Assembly (NCBI GenBank): GCA_002425885.1
Contig: DINC01000203.1
Span: 9,397 to 23,177, forward strand
DNA: 13,781 bases
Reading direction: 5' to 3'
DNA from: Spirochaetia bacterium UBA5550
GTDB taxonomy: Bacteria > Spirochaetota > UBA4802 > UBA5550
Part shown: positions 1-6,708 of the stretch, piece by piece
Numbering within the stretch: the stretch's first letter is position 1
How the letters are laid out: each line of letters opens with the position of its first letter
Program-made: the position numbers and the translations under genes
Notes under the pieces: generated by a model
Told to the model about the DNA's origin: nothing
What the model saw: the letters and a program-made list of their open reading frames with translations, nothing else
Database searches by the model: none

Positions 1-326
1 AGCTGGAGGAAAGGCTTGATAAAGACTTCTCTCTTTTCGCAGAACTGACTGATCTATTTTTTGATGACTCACTCTCACTCCTAAAAAAAATCGAAGATTC
101 CATAAAGCGGAAAGACTCTGACTCTTTGAGAAAAACCGCGCATACTCTCAAAGGAGCTGTGGCGAATTTTTCCGCTCCCAGGGCTTATGACGCAGCCTTT
201 GAACTGGAAACTGCCGGCAGGGAAAACCTCCTTGAAAATGCTGATGTAAAATTTGAACACCTGAAAAAGGAGATTGATAATTTATCCAATGAGATGAAAT
301 CTATTCTGAAACAGGGTTCCTTCTAA
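1..326 (+). CDS. C-terminal Hpt (histidine phosphotransfer) domain, 5' partial
   Basis: An open frame runs in from the left edge (first full codon at 3) to a TAA at 324-326, so only about 107 C-terminal residues are visible. They read as a helical, charged Hpt domain. The motif around the codon at 141-143 is TAHTLKGAVANF, matching the Hpt signature H-x-L-K-G, so His at 141-143 should be the phosphoacceptor. In the family this domain relays phosphate between receiver domains, often as the last module of a hybrid sensor kinase. Whether this is such a kinase or a stand-alone Hpt cannot be decided because the upstream part lies outside the window. A TTG or later codon inside the domain is not a credible start, since it would cut off its first helices. 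The next gene begins 16 bases downstream on the same strand, so the two are probably co-transcribed. Confidence 0.85.
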   Translation, partial: LEERLDKDFSLFAELTDLFFDDSLSLLKKIEDSIKRKDSDSLRKTAHTLKGAVANFSAPRAYDAAFELETAGRENLLENADVKFEHLKKEIDNLSNEMKSILKQGSF

Positions 327-342
327 AATTTCAGGAGAGATT

Positions 343-1134
343 ATGAGTAAACCGGAAGAATTAACTGAATTTGCCATGGAGTTGTGCAGAAGCGCAGGCG
401 CCATTCTCCTTTCCGGATTCAGATCTAAAAGTACAAAAATCAGTTATAAAAGCCGTACTGACATGGTGACAAATATTGACAGGGAATCAGAGGATTTCAT
501 CGTTTCTGAAATCAAAAGAGTGTTCCCTGATCACTCCATTGTTGCTGAAGAGGGGAACAGAAAGGATTCATGCGGCGGTTACACATGGTACATTGATCCC
601 CTTGACGCCACAAACAACTATGCTCACGGTATCCCTTTTTTCTGTGTTTCAATCGGGGTATACTCTTTAGAGGAAAAATGTATAGTCAGCGGCGCCGTTT
701 ATGATCCTTTACACGATGAGATGTTTCACTCTTTTTACAAAGGGGGCTCTTTCTGTAATGGAGAGAAGATTCATGTCTCCAACACTTCTGATATAGGCAT
801 AGCATTACTCGCAACAGGATTTCCTTACGCAAAAGAGGATATGGAGAAGAACAACCTGAAACAGCTCAATGTATTTCTCCCTAAAATTCAATGTATCAGG
901 AGACTTGGCTCCGCTGCCCTTGACCTCTGCTTTCTTGCCGCAGGGAGGATCGACGGTTACTGGGAACCGATGCTGCATCCATGGGACACGGCAGCAGGAA
1001 GCCTCATCGTAACTGAAGCCGGGGGCCGTGTCACCAGATATAACGGTGAGCCCTTTGATCCGGAGTTTCCCGAAATTCTTGCCTCAAACGGAATTCTGCA
1101 TGACAGAATGATCGGGATAATTCATACTGCTTAA
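343..1134 (+). CDS. suhB: Inositol-monophosphatase family phosphatase (SuhB-like)
   Basis: 263 residues, the usual length for the family. These enzymes are Mg2+/Li+-sensitive phosphomonoesterases acting on inositol-1-phosphate and related sugar phosphates; in enterobacteria SuhB also works with rRNA antitermination factors. Visible metal-site motifs are the Glu pair E69-E70 (VAEEG), D85-P-L-D88 (usual form DPLDGT, here DPLDATNNY, with Ala in place of Gly at 89) and W214-D215-TAAG near the C-terminus, followed by EAGG. All metal-binding acidic residues expected from the family are therefore kept. The start has a good Shine-Dalgarno (AGGAGA at 332-337). It sits between the Hpt gene (16-base gap) and xseA (19-base gap) on the same strand. 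The true substrate could be another sugar phosphate or a nucleotide; suhB is a family-level name. Confidence 0.88.
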   Translation: MSKPEELTEFAMELCRSAGAILLSGFRSKSTKISYKSRTDMVTNIDRESEDFIVSEIKRVFPDHSIVAEEGNRKDSCGGYTWYIDPLDATNNYAHGIPFFCVSIGVYSLEEKCIVSGAVYDPLHDEMFHSFYKGGSFCNGEKIHVSNTSDIGIALLATGFPYAKEDMEKNNLKQLNVFLPKIQCIRRLGSAALDLCFLAAGRIDGYWEPMLHPWDTAAGSLIVTEAGGRVTRYNGEPFDPEFPEILASNGILHDRMIGIIHTA

Positions 1135-1153
1135 AATACAGGCATCATACAAC

Positions 1154-2440
1154 ATGGAAATAAATTCTGAAGTTCAGTTTTACACTGTTACAGAGATCAA
1201 CAGGCTTATTAAATTCGAGCTCGAAGAAAATCCGCGGTTCAACAATATCTGGATTAAGGGTGAGATATACAATCTCACCTACCATTCTTCCGGGCATATC
1301 TACTTTACACTGAAGGATGACGGTGCTGTTATTTCTGCAGTTTTTTTCCGTTATGCGAATAAGAACCTGAAGTTCAAACTCGAAGAGGGGATGAGCGTAC
1401 TTGTTTTCGGCGGGCTCACGGTTTTTGAAAAACGGGGAAGCTACCAGTTAAATGTACTCTCCGCCCGGCCTGAGGGCGCAGGTGAACTGCAGAAAAGAAT
1501 AGAGCAGCTTAAAAAGAAACTTACTGAAGAGGGAATTTTCGATCCTGCCCGCAAAAGGCAGCTTCCGTTCCTCCCGAAAAGGCTCGGAGTAGCGACATCA
1601 CCCACAGGCGCTGCCGTGCGTGATATAATCAAGGTCGCACTAAGAAGATTTCCCAATATTGAAATTATTATTGCACCTGCCAGGGTTCAGGGCGAGGATG
1701 CTCCTCTTTCAATAGCCAGGGCAATAGCCGAACTGAACAGGCCCGAACTTGCTGTTGATGTCATAATCGCCGGAAGAGGGGGCGGTTCCTTCGAGGATCT
1801 CTTTTCATTCAATGAAGAGATTGTTGTCAGGGCCTTCTTCAACTCCAGGGTACCCATTATATCCGCAGTGGGGCACCAGATCGATCACCCGTTATGCGAT
1901 GATGCAGCTGACGCAGCAGCTCCCACACCGTCAGCTGCTGCGGAGCTGGCAGTTCCGCAGAAAAAAGATCTTTCTGATGAAATTACTTTTCTCCACAACC
2001 GGATCTCCACTGCATTGCTGAACTCATATACCAGAGATAAAACACGTCTCAGGAATGTCGTTTCAAAAAAAGTATTCAGAGACCCCTATGAAATTGTAAA
2101 CTTCAGAGGTATGCTTCTGAATGAAATGGAAAACAGAATTGCCTTCTCTATGAAACATATAATATCCGGTAAAAAGGAGGAATTCCTGAGCCTCCCTGAC
2201 ATTACTCAGATAGAAAAAAACCTTATACGGAAACTCCGTCACAGATTTGAGATGCAGGTTCAGGCAATTCATAATCTATCACCCCTTGCTGTTATGGGCA
2301 GAGGTTACTCAATCGTTACTGACAAAGATAATAAATTAATTAAAAGTGTGGAAAATATTATTGAAGGTGATACACTGCGTATAAGGTTAACCGACGGCCA
2401 TATTAATGCGGATGTTGCCTCTGTCATGAAGGAGAAGTAA
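1154..2440 (+). CDS. xseA: Exodeoxyribonuclease VII large subunit
   Basis: 428 residues, typical for XseA. ExoVII degrades single-stranded DNA from either end to oligonucleotides and needs the small subunit XseB. The N-terminal part (about residues 8-105) fits the OB-fold DNA-binding domain (VTEINRLIK, WIKGEI, HIYFTLKDD). The catalytic region carries R208-GGGS (GRGGGSFEDLFSFNEE), then SAVGHQID (H241, D244) and the hallmark APTPSAAAEL at 256-265. A long helical segment follows (about 270-370), then the conserved tail PLAVMGRGYSIV. The usual GHETD motif is GHQIDH here, but the His and Asp remain. The start lies 19 bases after the suhB stop and lacks a strong Shine-Dalgarno, so it may depend on translation of the upstream gene. 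The stop TAA at 2438-2440 shares its last A with the xseB start. Confidence 0.96.
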   Translation: MEINSEVQFYTVTEINRLIKFELEENPRFNNIWIKGEIYNLTYHSSGHIYFTLKDDGAVISAVFFRYANKNLKFKLEEGMSVLVFGGLTVFEKRGSYQLNVLSARPEGAGELQKRIEQLKKKLTEEGIFDPARKRQLPFLPKRLGVATSPTGAAVRDIIKVALRRFPNIEIIIAPARVQGEDAPLSIARAIAELNRPELAVDVIIAGRGGGSFEDLFSFNEEIVVRAFFNSRVPIISAVGHQIDHPLCDDAADAAAPTPSAAAELAVPQKKDLSDEITFLHNRISTALLNSYTRDKTRLRNVVSKKVFRDPYEIVNFRGMLLNEMENRIAFSMKHIISGKKEEFLSLPDITQIEKNLIRKLRHRFEMQVQAIHNLSPLAVMGRGYSIVTDKDNKLIKSVENIIEGDTLRIRLTDGHINADVASVMKEK

Positions 2441-2736
2441 TGGAGAAACCGAAGAAAAGCGAAACAAAAAAAACCTTTGAGGATGCTCTCGCGGAACTTG
2501 AAGAGATAGCTGAAAAACTCGAAGACGGAACCCTTGGCCTCGATGATTCAATTAAGGAATTCGAAAAAGGGATAAAACTCGCCAGGTTATGCCAGGAAAA
2601 ACTTGAAGAAGCTGAAAGAAAAATCGAAATACTCCAGAAAGGTGAGAATGGCGTAGTGACCTCAAAAAAAGTTGCCGTAAAGAATGATACAGGTGAAATA
2701 GATGACGAAGAGGAACTCCAGGGTTCTCTGATATAG
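2440..2736 (+). CDS. xseB: Exodeoxyribonuclease VII small subunit
   Basis: 98 residues. The first 65 give the classic XseB pattern: FEDALAELEEIAEKLEDG, then a second helix with LDDSIKEFEKGIKLARLC and a coiled-coil end (KLEEAERKIEIL). In the enzyme several XseB copies bind the helical part of XseA. The tail beyond about residue 68 is acidic, low in complexity and longer than in many homologues. The ATG at 2440-2442 overlaps the xseA TAA by one base (TAATG), with an AAGGAG ribosome site at 2429-2434 inside the end of xseA. This arrangement implies translational coupling and fixes the start. Confidence 0.95.
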   Translation: MEKPKKSETKKTFEDALAELEEIAEKLEDGTLGLDDSIKEFEKGIKLARLCQEKLEEAERKIEILQKGENGVVTSKKVAVKNDTGEIDDEEELQGSLI

Positions 2737-2744
2737 GGGGAGAG

Positions 2745-3122
2745 ATGAAAAAACTTACTGTATTCATACTTGTTGCCATAACTGCCGCAGGATGTTCAAA
2801 GAAAGAGGGGATCACTTTCTGCGAAGGTGTTGATACTGAAGGGAAAGGTGTAAACTGCGGCAAGATTTTCACAACAGGGGATCTGACCGGCGTTATAACA
2901 AACAAAACGCCTTTTGAAGCTGATTCACTTACGGTAAAAATAATAAAAATTGACGGTGACAAAAAAAAGATTGAGAAGACCTTTAAAGTTGAAGCCGGAC
3001 GGGAAAAAACCAGCATGAATGCAACTCTCCAGTTTTATAACAGCGGAAAATATCTTGTTGAAGCAGTTAAAGGTGATGAAAAAATCGCTGAAGGGACTCT
3101 TGAAGTCAGGGATACCTACTGA
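2745..3122 (+). CDS. Small predicted lipoprotein of unknown function
   Basis: 125 residues with a short lipoprotein-type signal: Lys2-Lys3, a hydrophobic core and ITAAGC, giving Cys17 as the lipidation site. The -3 residue is Ala rather than the usual Leu, so the lipobox is slightly atypical. The mature part has two further cysteines (C26 and C38), which could form a disulfide. The rest alternates hydrophobic and charged residues in short strands (SLTVKIIKI, KYLVEAVKG, EGTLEVRDTY), suggesting a single Ig-like beta sandwich. I do not recognise a family. A purine-rich ribosome site (GGGGGAGAG at 2735-2743) precedes the ATG, 8 bases after the xseB stop, so it is probably the last gene of the suhB-xseAB run. 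Its final 7 bases overlap the end of the convergent lspA, whose product would process it. Confidence 0.78.
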   Translation: MKKLTVFILVAITAAGCSKKEGITFCEGVDTEGKGVNCGKIFTTGDLTGVITNKTPFEADSLTVKIIKIDGDKKKIEKTFKVEAGREKTSMNATLQFYNSGKYLVEAVKGDEKIAEGTLEVRDTY

Positions 3123-3616
3123 CCGGTATCCCCTGTTTCCACTGCTTTCTTTTTACCCTCTCTGTATACTACAATCACAAGAAGAAAAGCTCCTGTAATA
3201 ATTACCATGTCAGCTACGTTAAAGGTAGGCCACCTGTAGATTCCGTCAACTCCCACAGAGATAAAATCCACAACACCGATCCTCCCCGGAATTAGCCTGT
3301 CTATAATATTACCAAGCGCGCCCGCGATTATGAGGCCCATGGCAACACGGAAAAGTCCAGGCATTGTTTTTTCATAGAAATAATACGCCACCATAAGGAG
3401 AAGAACCGCAACTGATACCACAAGAAAAAAATTCTTATATCCCTGGAGTATACCGAAAACCCCCCCCTGGTTGAAGGTAAGGTCAAACCTGAGGAACCCC
3501 CCGAAAAAATCTACTGTGTTGTAATACCCCAGGTTCGCAAGGGCAAGGTGCTTTGTATATAAATCAGCTGCAAGTGCAGCCGCAATTGTTACTGCCGGCA
3601 GAATATGTTTTTTCAT
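3116..3616 (-). CDS. lspA: Lipoprotein signal peptidase (signal peptidase II)
   Basis: 166 residues with four hydrophobic segments. LspA is the inner-membrane aspartyl protease that removes signal peptides from diacylglyceryl-modified prolipoproteins. The family boxes are present in order: a first helix with Asp18 and TK, then TFNQGGVFGI (N49; usual form NxGaaFg), GALGNIIDR with catalytic D106, VVDFI, and TFNVAD with catalytic D136. A Lys/Glu-rich cytoplasmic tail ends the protein. The start codon is 15 bases downstream of the ileS stop on the same strand, the common ileS-lspA arrangement, so the pair should share a transcript. The stop overlaps the convergent lipoprotein gene by 7 bases, and I see no obvious terminator hairpin there. 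Confidence 0.96.
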   Translation of the reverse strand: MKKHILPAVTIAAALAADLYTKHLALANLGYYNTVDFFGGFLRFDLTFNQGGVFGILQGYKNFFLVVSVAVLLLMVAYYFYEKTMPGLFRVAMGLIIAGALGNIIDRLIPGRIGVVDFISVGVDGIYRWPTFNVADMVIITGAFLLVIVVYREGKKKAVETGDTGQ

Positions 3617-3631
3617 TTAACTGTCCCTGTA

Positions 3632-6385
3632 TTAAAGATTCTTAACAACTGATGTGCAGCGTCCGCAGAGTTCAGGATGTTCAGGGTCTATCCCCAGTTC
3701 ATCGTAGAAGTTCCAGCACCTGACGCATTTTTTGCCGCTGCTCTTAACTGAGGATACGGCTGCCGTATCATACTGCGTCAGCCCCGCATCAGAATCAGCA
3801 AACTTAACCTTCGCTACCTGCATGAATCTTCTGAGTTCCTCACCCATTGAAGAGAGAAGTTTTTTCAGAGATTCATCTTTTACAAACAGAGTAATCTCCG
3901 CTTCAAGAGAAGCCTTGATTAACTTTTCTTTTCTGAGATCTTCAAGGGATTTAAGTACATCCTTTTTAATCTCAGCAACCTGGTTCATCCTGTCATGTAC
4001 TTCAGGATTATTATATTTATTGCTGAGCTTATAGTATTTCTCCATATGGATAGAACCTTTATTGCCCATAAACTCCCAGATCTCTTCTGTAGTGAAAGCA
4101 AGCACAGGAGCGATGAGTCTAACAAGTGAATTGTATATCTCACTCAGTACCGTGAGGTTTGCGCTCCTGAGCTTTGAGTTCTTAGCCTCTACATAAAGTA
4201 TGTCTTTTGATATATCAAAATATATGGATGAGAGTTCAACAGCGCAGAAATTCAATATCTTCCTGTAAACAAGGTGGAACTCAAATTTTTCGTAATGCTT
4301 TATCACGCTCTCTGAAAGGAAATAGAGCTTATGGAGGATCCACTTATCTATATCTGTGAGTTCATCGTACGGTACCGCATCTTTTGCATCAAAGTCAGCG
4401 ATATTACCGATTACATACTTCAGCGTATTTCTGATCCTACGGTATGAGTCTGCAACCTGGTTCATCATCACCATACCGATGCGTACGTCATTCCTGTAAT
4501 CCTCTGAGGATACCCACATGCGGAGAATGTCAGCTCCGAACTGATCTATGATCTTCTGCGGTGGAATTACATTGCCCATTGACTTACTCATGGCTTTTCC
4601 GTTCTCATCAAGTACAAATCCGTGAGTAAGGACAGTCTTGAATGGCGCGCGTCCTCTAAGCGCAAGAGCAGGCCAGAGTGATGACTGGAACCATCCCCTG
4701 TGCTGGTCGCTCCCTTCGAGGTACATATCTGCAGGCCATCTGTGATCCGGCCACTTTTCAAGAACTGCAAAATGTGATACACCGGAGTCAAACCATACAT
4801 CAAGAATATCAAATTCTTTAATAAGGTTTTCTGATCCGCACGTGCATTTAGTCCCTGCGGGAACAAGTTCTTTTATATCTTTTGTGTACCATGCATCAAG
4901 TCCCTCTTTACGTGAAAGGTCAGCAAAGAGCTGAACAGATTCCGCGGTCATAAGGTTTTTACCGCAGTCGCCGCATCTGAATGACGGGATAGGAACTCCC
5001 CATGATCTCTGCCGCGATAGACACCAGTCAGGCCTTGTCTCAACCATGCCCCTGAATCTCGATTCACCCCATGAGGGAACCCACTCTGTTTCATCAACTG
5101 ATTTAAGCCCCTTCTTCCGGAGATCCCCATGCTCCATGCCGAAGAACCACTGTTCTGTTGCCCTGTATATCAGCGGCTTTTTACATCTCCAGCAGTGAGG
5201 GTATGAGTGTTCGATCTTACCATTATGAATGAGAACTTTTTTCTCATCCAGCATCTTCACAATTTCAGAATTTGCCTTAAATACATGCACACCCTTCATT
5301 TCAGGGTAGTCAGAGGTAAATTTGCCCTCGTCATCCACAGGACAGTAGACTTCGAGTCCATTCTGCAGACCTGTGATATAGTCATCATGACCATGACCTG
5401 GTGCTGTATGCACAATACCAGTTCCCTGCTCCAGTGTAACATGATTTCCGAAGACAACTTTTGATTCCCTGTCTATAAAGGGATGCCTGACATGAAGAGC
5501 TTTTATCTCTGCCTGACTGACAGGAAAAATTTCTTCATGTTTAAGTCCGGTGATCTCTTCGAACTGCGCAAGAAGCCCCTTCGCAAGAATATACCAGTCG
5601 CTTCCGAACCTGTATGATGAATATTCAAAATCGGGGTGGAAGCAGACACCGAGGTTTGCAGGGAGAGTCCATGGAGTTGTTGTCCATATAACAACATACG
5701 TGCTGTCTTTATCTCCGCCGAATGCAGCTGTTGAAGGATCAACTTTGAACTTCACATAAATCGACTCAGAAGTATGCATATCATATTCAACTTCCGCTTC
5801 AGCAAGTGCGGTTACACATGTGGGGCACCAGTAGATCGGTTTCTTGTTTTTATAGATATATCCTTTTTCAAGAATCTTCCCGAAAGTTTCAACTATTGTT
5901 GCTTCATAATCAGCAGACATAGTCTTGTAGGGGTTTTCATAATCACCGAAGACTCCGAGCCTTTTGAACTCCTCCATCTGTATGCTCACAAACTCATCAG
6001 CATAGCTTCTGCACTTTTCCCTGATTTCAACTTTCGGCATCTCTTTCGCCTTGTCGCCGATTTTTTTTGTTACATTCAGTTCAATAGGGAGTCCATGACA
6101 GTCCCATCCCGGTACATAAGGGGATTTAAAACCCAGCATTGTTTTATGTTTAATAATAATATCTTTCAAAATTTTGTTAAGAGCGTGACCGATATGGAGA
6201 TGTCCGTTTGCATAAGGGGGGCCGTCATGAAGGATATAGAGTTCTGCCCCTTTCCGTGATTCCAGGATTTTATCGTAGATCTTCTCATCCTCCCATTTTT
6301 TTGCTATGGCCGGTTCCTTCTGCGGAAGGTTTGCTCTCATTGGAAAATCGGTTGCGGGAAGGTTAACTGTCTTTGAATAATCCAT
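3632..6385 (-). CDS. ileS: Isoleucyl-tRNA synthetase (bacterial type)
   Basis: 917 residues, full length for the bacterial class I enzyme, which charges tRNA-Ile and edits mis-activated valine. Landmarks in order: DGPPYANGHLHIGH with the HIGH motif at 64-67; the CP1 editing domain with WTTTPWTLPAN (234-244) and GTGIVHTAPGHGHDDY (321-336), which carries the conserved editing Asp; the class I core GWDCHGLPIE; SDQHRGWFQSS; and the second signature GKAMSKSMGN (596-605), a KMSKS motif with Ala at the first position. The C-terminal zinc finger has C887-x2-C890 and C907-x2-C910. That finger and the overall form fit the type sensitive to mupirocin rather than the eukaryote-like resistant type, by family knowledge only. 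The ATG is preceded by a GAGGAAA ribosome site. No T-box-like leader is seen upstream. lspA follows. Confidence 0.98.
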   Translation of the reverse strand: MDYSKTVNLPATDFPMRANLPQKEPAIAKKWEDEKIYDKILESRKGAELYILHDGPPYANGHLHIGHALNKILKDIIIKHKTMLGFKSPYVPGWDCHGLPIELNVTKKIGDKAKEMPKVEIREKCRSYADEFVSIQMEEFKRLGVFGDYENPYKTMSADYEATIVETFGKILEKGYIYKNKKPIYWCPTCVTALAEAEVEYDMHTSESIYVKFKVDPSTAAFGGDKDSTYVVIWTTTPWTLPANLGVCFHPDFEYSSYRFGSDWYILAKGLLAQFEEITGLKHEEIFPVSQAEIKALHVRHPFIDRESKVVFGNHVTLEQGTGIVHTAPGHGHDDYITGLQNGLEVYCPVDDEGKFTSDYPEMKGVHVFKANSEIVKMLDEKKVLIHNGKIEHSYPHCWRCKKPLIYRATEQWFFGMEHGDLRKKGLKSVDETEWVPSWGESRFRGMVETRPDWCLSRQRSWGVPIPSFRCGDCGKNLMTAESVQLFADLSRKEGLDAWYTKDIKELVPAGTKCTCGSENLIKEFDILDVWFDSGVSHFAVLEKWPDHRWPADMYLEGSDQHRGWFQSSLWPALALRGRAPFKTVLTHGFVLDENGKAMSKSMGNVIPPQKIIDQFGADILRMWVSSEDYRNDVRIGMVMMNQVADSYRRIRNTLKYVIGNIADFDAKDAVPYDELTDIDKWILHKLYFLSESVIKHYEKFEFHLVYRKILNFCAVELSSIYFDISKDILYVEAKNSKLRSANLTVLSEIYNSLVRLIAPVLAFTTEEIWEFMGNKGSIHMEKYYKLSNKYNNPEVHDRMNQVAEIKKDVLKSLEDLRKEKLIKASLEAEITLFVKDESLKKLLSSMGEELRRFMQVAKVKFADSDAGLTQYDTAAVSSVKSSGKKCVRCWNFYDELGIDPEHPELCGRCTSVVKNL

Positions 6386-6509
6386 TATTTCCTCTTTTTT
6401 GCTCTTAACTGATTTGTCTTGTCTGCTATTAAAAATAAATTAAAAACTTGAACCGGTGCCCGTTTTTGTCAATATTTTTTTCTGACACTCCATTAAGAGA
6501 ATTAATTCC

Positions 6510-6537
6510 TTGACTCACCGGGCGGGAAGGTGATAAT
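6510..6537 (+). promoter_or_regulatory. Candidate sigma70 promoter for the PrsW-like fusion gene
   Basis: TTGACT (6510-6515) and GATAAT (6532-6537) each match the sigma70 -35 and -10 consensus at five of six positions and are separated by 16 bases. Transcription would begin near 6544, giving a leader of about 165 bases that contains the hairpin cluster before the ATG at 6709. The rest of this gap (6386-6509) is A+T-rich. It must also hold the ileS promoter on the other strand; a TTGACA reads at 6472-6467 (-), but no matching -10 lies at normal spacing. Confidence 0.5.
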
Positions 6538-6564
6538 TTTTATATTCAATGAAAAGTTATTCTT

Positions 6565-6633
6565 GCGAAACTTCGTTTCGCGATCGCAGGAGCCCCTGCG
6601 GGGGGCTTTTAAGGGGTTGCACCCCTTAACCCC
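6565..6633. repeat. Cluster of perfect G+C-rich inverted repeats in a leader
   Basis: Three or four stems are packed into about 70 bases. (1) GCGAAAC (6565-6571) / GTTTCGC (6575-6581), 7 bp with a 3-base loop. (2) CGCAGG (6585-6590) / CCTGCG (6595-6600), 6 bp. (3) AGCCCC (6591-6596) / GGGGCT (6602-6607), which shares bases with stem 2, so both cannot form at once. (4) TTAAGGGGT (6609-6617) / ACCCCTTAA (6621-6629), 9 bp with loop TGC, extendable outward by GGGG (6602-6605) with CCCC (6630-6633). The block is far more G+C-rich than its flanks. It could be an interspersed REP-like palindromic element or a structured 5' leader. No U-run follows stem 4 directly, so it is not a classic terminator. 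Confidence 0.7.
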
Positions 6634-6708
6634 GCTTAAAAAAAGCTTTGTCGTAATTTTAATTCTATTTAAAATGATGGACGTGATTTTCGGAATTTAT
6701 GGAAAACG

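Noticed and set aside
2552..3016. 154-codon - strand frame opposite xseB and the small lipoprotein
   Set aside because: It is antisense to two supported genes, has no domain pattern and no ribosome site; a shadow frame.
5774..6259. 161-codon + strand frame opposite the start of ileS
   Set aside because: It is antisense to highly conserved ileS motifs, which explain the open frame.
6467..6472. TTGACA on the - strand as the -35 of an ileS promoter
   Set aside because: The nearest acceptable -10 (TTTAAT) lies about 22 bases away, too far for sigma70; the ileS promoter is left unassigned.
6386..6480. Possible T-box or other amino-acid-responsive leader for ileS
   Set aside because: The short A+T-rich stretch shows no T-box sequence, no specifier stem and no terminator/antiterminator pair.
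6580..6587. GCGATCGC, the HIP1 palindrome sequence
   Set aside because: Only one copy was noticed, and it arises where stem 1 meets the next hairpin; a single octamer does not indicate cyanobacterial HIP1 repeats.
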